Source: Cristatella mucedo (Eukaryota > Bryozoa > Phylactolaemata > Cristatellidae). From it: a stretch of DNA of 64,000 bases. The DNA lies in NCBI GenBank assembly GCA_009760855.2, contig WPIO01000155.1:421501-485500 (forward strand). The letters are read 5' to 3'. The notes beneath the pieces were generated by a model. It saw only the letters and a list, made by a program, of their open reading frames with translations, was not told where the DNA came from and ran no database searches. The translations under genes were made by a program, and so were the position numbers. Below, piece by piece: positions 33,570-44,235 of this stretch (position 1 is the stretch's first letter; each line of letters begins with the position of its first letter).

Positions 33570-33615
33570 CATATATATATACATCATATATATATACATC
33601 ATATATATATATATA

Positions 33616-33653
<38 letters not shown>

Positions 33654-33697
33654 GCACACAATAACGCACGTGCACACACACACACACACACATATAT
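33512..33697. repeat. Compound AT / AC microsatellite with self-complementary units
   Basis: TATATA runs alternate with ATGATGTATA and CATATATATACATCA units (self-complementary), then ACACAC to ~33691. Long frames predicted across it (YIYIYI) are artefacts. Confidence 0.9.
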
Positions 33698-34709
33698 TTT
33701 TAGTGGCGTACCAAAGGGGGCAAGGAGACATATGTCAAGGGTGCTGGATCAGGGGGCGCCAAAATGGGAGCCTAATACTTTTGAAAAATGTGTAAATAAC
33801 GTCTGGCGTAGGGGGGGTGTCGTCTGTGTAGTTTGTCCGTGGGCGCACACTCTCATAGGAACGTCACGTAATATAAAATAAATATGATGTAAAGTGTCTC
33901 TACAAAAGTGTACATCGAATAATGGCAAATGCCTGATGCTTCTGCAGTGTCACTTTCCGGTGTCTTCCTGAGCATTTCGCTAATTAATTGCTTATAAGTG
34001 TCGATGCTCGGCCACTTGATGGTAGCGGGGAAATCCTAATGCAACGGCTAGTTCTGATTCCGGGCGCAGCAAGCTGATGGAGACCCGCTCGTTGAGGTGG
34101 CTGCTGCAGCAGCAGCATTCGCAGAGCAAGCTTACCCTGACGAGGATTCGCTTCGACGAAGGACAAAGGTCGCTGCGAGGACTCCTCGCTGCCGCCGCGC
34201 TGGTTCCAGCGTCACTCAGAAGCTCGTCGTGCCTCGGCTGCTGATTGCCGGAGAGAGACACTTTGCACGTGATCTCGCCGTGAGCCGAACGTGATCTCGC
34301 TGACGTGAAGTTCGAAGCTCCAAGTCCGCGAATGGCTAAGCGAAATGCGAGCATTCAGACTGTCAGTCGAACGCTGAGTGACGCATGGATGGAAAATTAT
34401 CCGTCGATCATCAGGAACCGCCTACGAGAGCATTCCCAGGGGAGAGGTTCCTCTCGACGTAGTGAACCAGTTTCGCCTCGCGGAGCTTAGACTCGCCCAG
34501 ACGACGCACTTTTGTTACTCGGCCAGCTCCATCAAACAGTTCGGAGCCGTCGCCCTGGGAAGCCTCTGAGGAACGCCACCGCCCTCCGTCGCCTGGCTCC
34601 GTGCAGATGGCGGCCGGCACGTTATCGCCATTGCTTCATTATCCGTTGACGTTACGCTACTTAAGGGCATCGCGGGCAGTCAGTCAAAGTCGAGTGATCT
34701 CTTGCCTCA
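33698..34709. other. Unique, moderately GC-rich sequence
   Basis: Nothing is assignable. An ATG frame at 34332-34490 (52 codons, AWMENYPSIIRNRLREHSQG) reads like possible protein but has no recognised domain. A GCTGCTGCAGCAGCAGC run lies at ~34100-34118. Confidence 0.35.
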
Positions 34710-34778
34710 GGATTTGCTTCGGGATTTGCCTCGGGATTCGCTTCGGGATTCGCTTCGGGATTCGCCTGGGGATTTGAG
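34710..34778. repeat. Minisatellite, 12-bp unit, about five and a half copies
   Basis: Units follow GGATTYGCYTCG (34710, 34722, 34734, 34746, 34758, partial at 34770). Because 12 is a multiple of 3, the minus frame reads repeated NPEA; I see no evidence that it is expressed. Confidence 0.88.
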
Positions 34779-35408
34779 TGCCGAATTAGCGAGGTCCACT
34801 GCACACGCTCTTTGCACACAAATTTAAAGGCGTCTGGACGAACGAGTCGATCCAAGGTATTCATTGTAGTCGAAAATAGGAAGAATGTACTGGGCTAATG
34901 TTTCGAAGCGATGCGTGCCCTATTGTCTCCTGAATCTCACAAGTGGCAAGCCTCTGATATTTTTGCAAGTTCGCTGGTGGCCCAGTCCTCTGCATCCCCT
35001 CCTTGGCCATAGTCCAGGCCCATGGGCAGGAATTTGTTTTAGTAAAAAAAAACCATTGACCTTAACTACGAGCAACAACCAACATAATTGCGATGTCTCA
35101 CCACAAATGTATCTTTCCTCACTGAACCAAGAAGCCACAAGCAGAATCAGCTCCTTATAGCTACGCACGACGAACTTGGAATAATTGAGGTACTTGAAAA
35201 ATAAAGTGCAGCAAACAAGGGTACTGTTCATGTTTTAGGTTTGCTAAGGATAGGAAAAACGTAACGAATATCGGCTTGCAGCAATAGCAATATTCCCTTA
35301 ACCGTTGTATGAAGTCATCAACTGAAAATCTGCGTATTTCATGACGGCTTGTCCAGCTAAAATATATATTGTTAATGCATTCCAACAGAGCCCCCAGAGT
35401 GTCATCTC
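34779..35408. other. Unique sequence
   Basis: No gene or repeat recognised; a run of A lies near 35044-35051. Confidence 0.35.
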
Positions 35409-35680
<272 letters not shown>

Positions 35681-35780
35681 TGAACCACACTTTGCAAAAT
35701 AGACGAGGAGGAAGTTCAGCAGCTAGAGCTCTTAAGTTTTCGAAAAAGGTCACAGTGAATTAGTGTCAAAAGCAATTCCT

Positions 35781-35829
35781 GCATCATCATCATCATCATC
35801 ATCGTCGTCGTCGTCATCCTCATCGTCGA
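35781..35829. repeat. (CAT)n / (CGT)n trinucleotide repeat
   Basis: CATCATCAT units change to CGTCGTCG and then CATCCTCATCGTCG. Confidence 0.9.
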
Positions 35830-36155
35830 TCTTCTTGACTCGTGCGCGCTCGGTCTGATGTGTCTGCACAATACGAGCACAATCTGGTTCTTGTTACAAA
35901 ACAGGCGACTTAGTAACTAGTGGTTCTGCGTGTCTTCTGCTGTGCTTCGCATGTCTAAGCACAATGCTCGTGTGTGTGCTCTTGCATTGTGTCTAAGCAG
36001 CATCACTTTCATATCATTATTGGTGGGCAATTGCTTCTCTTATATCAATTTATCGAGCAACTTGATAGAGATTTCGCTCTCCTAGTATGCTATGCAAATG
36101 ACGTAGTTTTATTATTATCTCGAAGAACGCGAAGTAAGGCCATCTGCGACAAGCC
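35830..36155. other. Unique sequence
   Basis: No gene recognised. Confidence 0.3.
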
Positions 36156-36917
36156 GGTGAACCGTGATGGCACACTAAGTAAGGTGGTTGCTTTTAACGA
36201 CCTCAGTCCCGAGGTTGTGGGTTCGATTCTCCACTTCTCGCCGACATGCACTGGCTCCCAGTCAAGCAACGGATCGACTTCAAGGTTCTGTCGCTCACTT
36301 TTAGGTCACTTTATTCTGTGGCTCCAGCCTATCTCTCAGATATACTTCCCCATCAGGCCAAGCATCTTACCACCCGCTTTTCGGAATCCAACAGTTTACA
36401 AATACCTCGTACAAACCTCAAATCCTTTGGATACCGTGCAATTAGTTCGTATGCTCCCCAAACCTGGAACTCCCTCCCGACCTGCGTCAGAACATCCCTT
36501 GATCTGACCACATTTAAAAAGAACTTAAAAACACCTATTTAGGACAGCATTTAGTGGGTCCCTGTGAATCGTCCTTCATGTGCTTGTGCGTGCTGACACT
36601 GTGCATGCTGCCACTAACCACATTTGCATGCTGACCCTGTGCATGTCACCCTTAACCATGTTATCCCTTTTGTCCGTTTATCAAGCATGATATTACTCAC
36701 CATTCAATTGCATTTTCCTTTGCAGCAAATGTAAAGCGCCTAGAGAGAGATTAAGTTCTCTGAGGGCGCTTTATCGAGTGCATTATTAATATGATTATAA
36801 TTATTCCTGCGGTGGGCGATCCTTTATCGCCACTGCAAGTGGTGGTGATAGTCGTAAAGGTTCTTCTGCCGCTATGCAAAAGACGCTGTTTAATCAGCTA
36901 GGATTTATTTTTTATCA
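36156..36917 (+). mobile_element. S2 tRNA-derived SINE, split by an L2-B insertion
   Basis: The left part (36156-36229) carries GATGGCACACTAAGTAAGG and the B box GTGGGTTCGATTC. The right part (36803-36917) resumes ATTCCTGCGGTGGGCGATCC, with the twin-hairpin region and the tail CTGTTTAATCAGCTAGG plus T-rich end. ATTC is present at both junctions (36226-36229, 36803-36806). Joined, it matches the uninterrupted copy at 59450-59630. Confidence 0.88.
36230..36802 (+). mobile_element. L2-B LINE 3' part inserted in S2
   Basis: Starts at the CCACTTCTCGCCGACATGC position, corresponding to PLLADLHW. A 98-codon frame (36246-36542) reads WLPVKQRIDFKVLSLTF and AYLSDILPHQAKHLTTRF, then the 3' UTR, intact hairpin and a short ATT/ATA tail. 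Well preserved, 573 bases, 4-bp target duplication. Confidence 0.88.
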
Positions 36918-37069
36918 GTCCATCTGCATGCCGATCATGGCACGCGGTACAATTCTAGTAACCTCTCCGAGGTAATTTCTGATCCAAGCTTATGGCTTGG
37001 GCTAATCCTAACTTATTTGGATTAGCACCATCAGCTCTCCAGTTTAACAAGCAGCCTATACGTCCAACA

Positions 37070-37265
37070 ACTCACTACCTCAACGGCTCTCCTGACTCAG
37101 CTACGCTTCTCGCTATTCCTTTTTTGCTGGAGATGCAGTCAGTTGGCCACCGAATACGTACCGAAAGCCGCTCAGACAGTGAGTGCACTACATAAAGCTC
37201 TCCAGCGTAACACCCGCACGTCTTGTGGCTGTTCGCAATTACAGACGGAGATGCATTACATTGCA
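37070..37265 (+). mobile_element. L2-A LINE, 3' end, diverged
   Basis: CTCACTACCTCAACGGCTC, GAATACGTACCGAAAGCCGC and TACAGACGGAGATGCATTAC are diagnostic. Several substitutions; 5'-truncated. Confidence 0.78.
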
Positions 37266-37670
37266 CAACATTAGTTTGGTCCACTAAATACTATTCGACC
37301 ACGGACGGTATGAGCATGGGCGACTAAACCTTGCACTGTGGGGCTGAAATCAGGAGCTACAGCTGGAGTTCGGTCGTAGCTGCCGCTTCAGACTCGCCGA
37401 GGCGGCAGCTTTCCATTCTAGGCAGCCGACTCGTAGTTTTCCCTTCACTTTGATCCGTCGCTGCCTTTCCGCATGTCGAATCCTTACAGCATGTATTACT
37501 GACATTCGAACTTTGATGTATACAAAATAACTCAGATTGAATGACCAGACAACCAACTTACTGCTAAGTATAAGCCAAGAGTCACCGGAAAATTTGAAAG
37601 GCTGACCTTCAAACTTCGCTTGACGAGTAGCCTATTTTCTCAATGACATTCATGCAATCCGATTTAGTTT
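37266..37670. other. Unique sequence
   Basis: No gene recognised. Confidence 0.3.
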
Positions 37671-37740
37671 TATTATAAAGTGCCTAGAAAGAGATTGATT
37701 TCTCTGAGAGCGCTTTATAGAATGCATTATTATTGTTGTA
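37671..37740 (+). mobile_element. L2-B LINE, minimal 3' tail
   Basis: Hairpin only (AAAGTGCCTAGAAAGAG...GAGAGCGCTTTATAG) with a short ATT tail. One arm carries a T that breaks one pair. Confidence 0.72.
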
Positions 37741-38251
37741 TTTAATGTTCAGAGCAAGCTGTATAAATTTCTAATGATTACTACGATCCGTGTTATTTTC
37801 CTTCAAGTGTGCTTGCTGCAACTACTTGTTAAGTTAACATGCAGTATACTCGGATATTGCAGCAAAGCAGTTGCAGCTGCCTGATCTCCAACGATTTAAT
37901 TCTGATAATTTAAAAGCATTCGTATAGCGGCTCAATGGGACCTCATCTCTTTCTAGCCACTAAACGTATACATACATGAAAGAAAGCATGTCAACTTCTC
38001 TTCGATATCACACATAGCACTAGCTCCCACAGGCAAACAAAGAGAATTGTACATCGAAAGTGCTGTGGGGAGCAGGTGTGTGCAAGGAGCTTGTGAAACG
38101 ACGTAAAATAAGGGGATGTCGTGGCGTCAGTTAGAAATTTTCTTCTGGCTGTACGAGCATTCGAACTGTGCAACGAACGAAGCACTCGAAGCGGAGGCTG
38201 TGTGGGATTTGAGATCGGCTATTCTTCTTTTGTGACCGTGTGCCTTTTCAG
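37741..38251. other. Unique sequence; may end in a splice acceptor
   Basis: No repeat recognised. The last bases (GTGTGCCTTTTCAG, ending 38251) form a good pyrimidine tract plus AG. Confidence 0.35.
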
Positions 38252-38365
38252 AAGGAACAACTTAATATAGAGAGACGACTGCAGCAGGACGCGATACTGA
38301 TTCTGGGACAGGATGACGACCGTTCTTCCGCTAAGTCTGGCAACGCGTATTCCACACGCCCTTGA
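38252..38365 (+). CDS. Candidate terminal coding exon, unknown protein
   Basis: After the acceptor-like CCTTTTCAG at 38251, one frame reads 37 residues to TGA at 38363-38365. It starts KEQLNIERRLQQDAILIL and continues with an acidic/polar GQDDDRSSAKSG segment. The first part is amphipathic and could form a coiled-coil end. I do not recognise a family. Support is the acceptor and peptide character only; the opposite strand is also open here, so this could be chance. Confidence 0.25.
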   Translation, partial: KEQLNIERRLQQDAILILGQDDDRSSAKSGNAYSTRP

Positions 38366-38727
38366 GTTGAAATGCTGCTGAAGCTGATCATCTGACTCTG
38401 CGGAACCGGAAGTCTAGAGACTGCGACTGGCGATGCAGTGGAGCCGCAGGTTAAGCTAAAGCTACTGCTATAAGCTGCGAGTAATCCGATAGTCCGCCTA
38501 AGGAGTGTGCACGAATTCAAAAAAATTTCAGCTTCAAGCGACATGCTATGCAACCGTATCTGGGTTGCTGATGATGCTGGCATGGTTGGTGCTTCAGCTC
38601 GACCGGCCTCATTTCATCTGAGCCGAAGTGAGTTGTCTCGTAGGTTTGGCTTCTCTTCGGATATAGTGGAACGCTCGGCATCGGCATCGGCTGCCGATCG
38701 CGCCGATCTCCCGCCCAAGCACTCGAG

Positions 38728-38762
38728 CCGCGGGCTCGCTCGCGGGCCGAGCGAGCCCGCGG
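38728..38762. repeat. GC-only perfect hairpin (15-bp arms, 5-base loop)
   Basis: CCGCGGGCTCGCTCG (38728-38742) pairs exactly with CGAGCGAGCCCGCGG (38748-38762) around CGGGC. It lies in a CpG-rich patch ~15 bases before GCCAAAGGTAATA, a possible splice donor on the plus strand. Confidence 0.9.
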
Positions 38763-38781
38763 GTCCAGGAGCCAAAGGTAA

Positions 38782-38862
38782 TAATCACAATAGTAATAAT
38801 GAAAACAATGCATTTGATATAGCGCCCTCAGAGAACTCAATCTCTTTCTAAGAACTTTACCT
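38782..38862 (-). mobile_element. L2-B LINE, minimal 3' tail
   Basis: The plus strand reads ATAATGAAAACAATGC, then TAGCGCCCTCAGAGAAC and TCAATCTCTTTCTAAG, the antisense hairpin. ~80 bases. Confidence 0.72.
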
Positions 38863-39099
38863 TCAAGTCGATGTCAATTCTGTTCCAGCTCTTACACTGC
38901 TTGCGACTCACAAAGGGGCCAGCGATGGGACGGCAGCCTATGCGATGGCTAATTCTACTATACAGCCGGCGCCGGTAAGGCCGGACCGTGCGCATTAATC
39001 TTGTAGACTGCAAGTAGGACCATTTGCTGGAATTATCGCCCCATTGCTCTAAAGATTAGCCAATCAGCGAGCTGGCAGACTATTTCCTGACGATTGGCC

Positions 39100-39580
39100 G
39101 CGAATTAGTGGCAGCGTAGCTGGGCGCTCTAACTCGGTTACGCCATACCGCCGCCGCGGCCGCCGCCGCAGCCGGAGCGCGCCTGACCTTAATCGCCGCT
39201 GCTCTGGAACTACTTACGACGCGCGTCGCCCTCGGCGAGCGGGCGAGGGCAGCGCTCGACGGTCTTGTGAATTCCATTACGGCCGAGCGTCGGGCCAGCT
39301 CCTCCAAAATGCCAACGCAATTTCCGCCTCGGAGAATGTTTAGCTGCGTCACGGCCGGACCGGACGCCGGGCGCTCCTAGCGGCGCTCGCCCCCGCCCGC
39401 GGTAAAGGGTCGCCCGGCGAGGTCACTGCGAGCTCGCAGCGGCAGCCCAATCAGGTTCTCGGGGCCGCTCGCCAACCCGTTCGCCGCGAGGGTGTACGGT
39501 TGGCGAGCGAGTGGGCGCGGTGCCGAGGTCGCCCTGTAACCGACGATGCAGCCGGCGGCCTAGTCCGCTACAGCGAGCTC
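39100..39580. other. CpG-rich GC patch, possible promoter or 5' exon
   Basis: Much richer in G+C and CG dinucleotides than its surroundings, with CCGCCGCGGCCGCCGCCG near 39149-39166 and an Ala-rich frame on the minus strand. CCAAT-type boxes occur as ATTGG (~39094) and CCAAT (~39447). No TATA box, coding exon or family is recognised. It may mark an unmethylated promoter. Confidence 0.35.
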
Positions 39581-40682
39581 CGAAATCCAGTTCGATTACC
39601 GCGAGGTCAAAGTAAGTCCCACTGCCACTGACGAAAGCAGTTAACATGAGGGGAACATGTATGACCTCATTAGAAACGTCGCTGCCTTGAATTGAGGTTC
39701 CAGCAGTGACGCCGATAGATGGCGCCACCTTTCCGAGCGCTTCCTGAGGTTTCTTCCAGACGGTAAGAAGAGCGCGGACGCCGAAAAAAGTGCTGGCATC
39801 GCGTTTCAAGCAGGCCGCCGTATTGAGCTAAAAGGAGTAGCCGTACCTTTATACGCGCCAGCTTCATCAGAATCTTTCACGAGTCTTTGGGCGAGTAGTC
39901 GCCATCACGTACTTCCGCCCCCAGCCCACGTTCCGTCTGCCCAACGGGGGCGCTCATTGCCGGCACGTGACGTGCTCCTTGCCGCGCAGTTCACTTTCTG
40001 CCTGTGCGTCGGCTTGTACGCACGCTATCCACTCTTTTCTCTCTCTTATCACCACCACGTGCTCCGGAGCAGCACGCACGACGGTGTCGACCATCAGTGT
40101 GTACGCACACTAGCTTGCGTTGTTTGCGTATCATGCAATACAGCCGTCGCCGTCATCAGTACTACAACTCGCGTGCGAGGAGCCGGAGGGCCTCCTTCAT
40201 CATCGCGCCACTGCAGCGCGTTTGGGCCCCTACAAGTTTGCCAGGATTGGCGCACTAGTCCGAGCGGAGTGTGCGACAAATAAACTTGTTTACATGATTT
40301 ACTGCAGCACACTTTTTACAATGGGCAGCTATATAAATGTATTTTTTTCATTCAAAATGCAGCGCTCTGATGTCACCCCACCTGTATTGACAGTAACGTT
40401 CATGCGCGTAGCTCGGTCTCTCGGTGCCTAAACAGAAGCCTATATCTGTGGCGGTCAGAGCCGGAGCGGCAGTCTGTCCCCCGGAAGTTAGCAAAAGCCC
40501 GCCTCGCTGCGTCGTAGAAGCTTGCAGTCACGCGGTGGGAACCGGCATTTCCCGCATCGGCAATGCAATAGGCCGGTGAAATTGCGGCGAGCTAAATCGG
40601 CCAAATTACGATGAGTGCTGCTACTTATTCGCGATTGCTGAATTCTAGCCGCTAGGAACGCATTTTGAGATTGCCGAGAGTT
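39581..40682. other. Unique sequence, GC-rich at its left
   Basis: No gene recognised. GGCACGTGACGTGC near 39960-39973 contains an E-box and a half CRE. Several frames of 70-130 codons overlap one another without domains. Confidence 0.35.
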
Positions 40683-40838
40683 TTTTTGTTTATCAAGCAT
40701 GATATTACTCACCATTAAATTGCATTTCCATTTGCAGCAAATGTAAAGCGCCTAGAAAGAGATTGAGTTCTCTGAGGGCGCTTTATCAAGTTCATTATTA
40801 TTATTATTATTATTATCATTATTATTGTTATTGTTATC
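40683..40838 (+). mobile_element. L2-B LINE, 3' terminal fragment
   Basis: TTATCAAGCATGATATTACTC, TTTGCAGCAAATGTAAAGC, intact hairpin, then (ATT)n from ~40793. ~155 bases. Confidence 0.87.
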
Positions 40839-41787
40839 AAGGTCGCTGAAAAGTCGACGCCATTTGCTACGTAGTCGGCTGAAATTCCCGAGTCGGCGTT
40901 TGGCATTTAAGCTTGCGCTCTGGGCCGCGAAGCCGTCAGTGTACGTCACGGTCGCCGTTGAGCACCCATTGCTGTCCAATAGACTTATCTAATTTATTGA
41001 TAACGAGGCCTCGTTCGTTTAGTTATGGGACGTTCTTTGTTGCTGCTGCCGTGTTCCGGTAGTTCCTGCTCGCTACTACCCTCCTGCTTCTGCTAATGTC
41101 AGCCTACTTGTGTACATAGGAGCTGCAACTGCTGCGGTTTTATAATTTATTATGCCGCATTAATGGTTTTATTTGTTTATGGGTTACATGGTTTTATAGT
41201 TGAACGAGTTAATGCTTTTACAAGGGTCAGCCACTGCCTGGACAGGAGCAGGCGGTGGGAAGCAGGAGGTGGGAAGAACGGCTTCGCTGTGTAACACTGC
41301 GAGCGTTGGCGGAATACACGAGGCATGCAGTCCCCTTTGGTGTCTGCGTTTCATTGTTCTTGTACCGGCACATGCTTGTTATTAGAGCGTCAGCTTCCAC
41401 CTGCAAGTCTTTAGCCGTCACAGCAAGCTCCGGCATCACCTACCCGTCCTCCTCGTCGAGCTTTGGCGGCGGCGGGGGGGGGGGGCGGGGGACGAGCTCT
41501 GTTACGCTGAGCGCTGCATTCACTGCCGCTGCATCTGTCCGCTGAAAGCGGAAGCCGTGCACCCTACACTGCTGTAACACCTGTTCAACTGGCACTCCTG
41601 CTAGTAGGAGCTCAGCGTGATTGCACTGCAAGTGGCACGCGAAAGATAAAAAATGGCAGCATCCTGTCTTAGGCAAAGACCCAAATTCTCTCAGATTCGA
41701 GCCAACTTGATGCGAATTTTCCCGCGCGTTCTCGTTAGCACTAACACCGTGCTTGTTACAACTGACCAATGTTTTCTTTTTTCCTTT
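40839..41787. other. Unique sequence with a G-rich tract
   Basis: 41464-41492 is a G-rich tract interrupted by C (GGCGGCGG then a run of G, CGGGGG), a possible G-quadruplex. No gene recognised. Confidence 0.4.
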
Positions 41788-41865
41788 CAGCGTATTAAAG
41801 CGCCTTGAATGAGATATTATAGTTGAAGGGCGCTATACAAATGTCTCGTCAGTTTTATTATTCAA
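41788..41865 (+). mobile_element. Diverged L2/S1-type terminal hairpin
   Basis: TTAAAGCGCCTTGAATGAG...GAAGGGCGCTATACAAATG ends in a T-rich tail. The outer arms still pair although the inner sequence differs from L2-B and S1, so it is a further family or an old copy. Confidence 0.6.
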
Positions 41866-41970
41866 ATAATAATTATTATACAAATAATAGCTGCGATCCT
41901 GCAAAGAAGACGGGTACAACTTCAAAACAGCAGAGGTACACGGCGCATCCCTCAAGTTTGGGTCTGAGCG

Positions 41971-42051
41971 ACAATGGCGCTGCAACGGCCTAATGCTCCA
42001 AGATGGACGACGATGGCGCTGCAACCGCCTAATGCTCCAAGATGGACGACA
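41971..42051. repeat. 39-bp direct tandem duplication
   Basis: ATGGCGCTGCAAC...CCAAGATGGACGAC occurs at 41974 and again at 42013, with one or two differences. The flanking copy breaks off at AATGCGCGGC. Confidence 0.85.
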
Positions 42052-42654
42052 ATGCGCGGCACGAGATTTCGAGCTACGCCCACCCTAGAGCTACGGCGGG
42101 TGAGGCTACTGGAAGGGTTAGCAAACAGAAAGCTCCGCCTTGCTCAAGCACTCCGGGCTCAAGCTTCAAGCAGGATGTGGCTCAAACGCGGAAAATGAGC
42201 GCTCCAGCATTGCAGGATTAAAGGCTTCCTCGTGAAGTTTTTAATTGGGAATTTCTTTTAAGGCTCAACCATTAGATATGCATAACGTCATACGGCAAGC
42301 CTTCTATAGAGACTGAGTAATGCATATCACCATGGTACTTTAAATATACTTGAAAGAAGCGTGTTCCTAGGTCAGTGATAGCTTGCACAGCGTCGGCATC
42401 TTTTAGCACAAAAAGGACAATTCACTCGGACCCAGCAAGCGCTCTAAGGTATGGATATGTTTCTACCTACATCTTGTGTGCTTCCAAGTCAATGAATGCT
42501 TTTACCTAAGTTGTAAGTGGGTTCCCAGCTTTGCAAGCATTCGAGCAAAAGTCGTGCTATCTAAAGGATTTGAGGTTGCTTAGAGGCGCAGTTGAACGAT
42601 TTGAGTAGGAAGAGCTGGCTTTAGGATGCCAAGATAGACTGGGAAGTAGAAGGC
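42052..42654. other. Mostly unique sequence
   Basis: The end (about 42565-42640, AAAGGATTTGAGGTTGC) may be an old antisense L2-B piece. No gene recognised. Confidence 0.35.
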
Positions 42655-42775
42655 GACATAATTTAAACGCCTGAATAATAACAATCTCTTTCTAGGCGCT
42701 TTGCATTTGCTGCAAAGGAAGAGAGATTAAGCTATCATACGGCACTATACAAAAAGAAATATATTTGTATTATTG
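42655..42775. mobile_element. LINE/SINE tail mosaic
   Basis: Starts with an S1-like tail (TTTAAACGCCTGAATAAT), switches to antisense L2-B end (CAATCTCTTTCTAGGCGC, TTTGCTGCAAAGG), then returns to AGAGATTAAGC and GGCACTATACAAA. This looks like a short L2-B insertion in an older tail. Confidence 0.55.
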
Positions 42776-44067
42776 ATAATATGCGTATTTAGTCATAAGT
42801 CATTTGGTCATTGAAATTGACGTTTAAAATGCGAGAACTTGTCAGAACTACAAACTTTAAGGCCATTTCAATGGCTGCCATGGCATCCCAATCGCTTGAC
42901 CTCTAACCCTTCGCTGTCCCAAGAACGCTTACGGCGCTTACGGTACCTTCGGCGCATCCGGGGCATAACCGGTGCTTTATCTTGAACCAGTCGGTGCATT
43001 TCAAGGCTGTCATATTTGTGTAAATTGGGTACTACATTTGCGCAATGTGCTATGTGCTTACTAGTTTCGTTAAGCAGCTGCGAATCAATTACATACTCTA
43101 AAGTCGAAGCCCCAACACTTTTTCAAAGAATATCAATCAAGATCATGAAAGAAACGAAGCTAAACATAAGTGGAATTGTTGCCAGCAATAACGTGCCAAA
43201 GAGACTGAGTAAGAAAGAAGCAGAAGCATTACGAATCGCTGAATCTGAAGCCGATGGGGCGACAATCGAGTACGAATACACAATTTAACAGGTGCTCACA
43301 AGTGTGCTAGGGCACTCTATAATGATCAGATCTAAATATGTGCTCAAATTAACTTTCTCATGCTTAATTGTGTGTCGTAATCCATTAGACCTCTTCTAAT
43401 CTATTTTCGCCAGCATTTTCGAATCTGCTACTTCTAGTTTCTCCTCTATCTGTGAGAGATTTCATAAAAATAGGCGGTAGAAAATTATTCTCCTCGCTAA
43501 TTACCGACTTAATAATTGACGAACCGGACTGGAGGATCGCTAAAGAATCCCGAGACTAAATCTGGGGATAGAGATATATTGATGGCACTAGGTGTGGTGT
43601 TGAACTGAACATCGAGGTAACTCTTAGTGGGGACATCGGGAATAGGATTTAGACCTATATAAATCTGTCTACATTAGGTAGACTACTGGATTACTTTTTA
43701 ATTAGTGGTGCAGACATATTTCGGTTCATTACGGCATCCTGCGTGTATGCCAAGGAAAGTTTCGACTCAAACTATCCTGAGCCCTTGACGACTCGTCAAC
43801 TTTGCCCATCATTCTCGACAAAAAACATTTTCCTCGTGGGATCCAACGGGTGGGAAAATGTATGAAAGCTGCTGCCATTTTTTATGAAGATCGAATGGTT
43901 TCCAATTAACGTGTCACTGACATTGTTAAGGTATGGACAATCTCAGAAATCAGAAATAAATGGTATGCAAATACAGAAAATGAGCTAGTTTCACTCTTGC
44001 TAATGTCAGTAAGTAGATTTTTTTTAGTTCAGCAGTGCTCCACGCCACCCCATATTAAAAATACGTC
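42776..44067. other. Unique sequence with one possible open frame
   Basis: A frame open from 43016 to 43288 (ATG at 43052 or 43145) ends in an acidic, Lys/Glu-rich stretch (LSKKEAEALRIAESEADG). No domain is recognised; it could be an exon or chance. Confidence 0.3.
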
Positions 44068-44235
44068 AACTGATTTAGCAGCCTCCTTTGTGTAGCGACA
44101 GAAGAGCCTGTACGGCTATCACTGCCGCTTGCAGCGGCGATAAAGGATCGCCCATCACAGGATTCGAATCAACGACCTCGGGGCCGAGGTCGTGAAAAGC
44201 AACCACCTTATCTAGTGTGCCAATACCGCTCACCG
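44068..44235 (-). mobile_element. S2 tRNA-derived SINE, nearly full length
   Basis: On the minus strand: GTGAGCGGTATTGGCACAC, a CCTCGGCCCCGAGG stem, a B-box region (TTGATTCGAATCC), then GATGGGCGATCC...GCCGCTGCAAGCGGCAGTG hairpins and AGGCTGCTAAATCAG. The hairpin arms have changed bases while remaining paired. Confidence 0.82.

Noticed and set aside
33700-33870. AGTGGCGTACC...GGGGGCGCC sequence resembling DNA-transposon ends
   Set aside because: No matching inverted end or target duplication could be found nearby.
33493-33881. Tyr-Ile-rich open frames on both strands
   Set aside because: Translation of the AT/AC microsatellite.
38248-38583. 111-codon minus frame as a gene
   Set aside because: Ser-rich, no domain, and it overlaps the better-supported but still weak plus-strand exon candidate. 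Neither can be confirmed.
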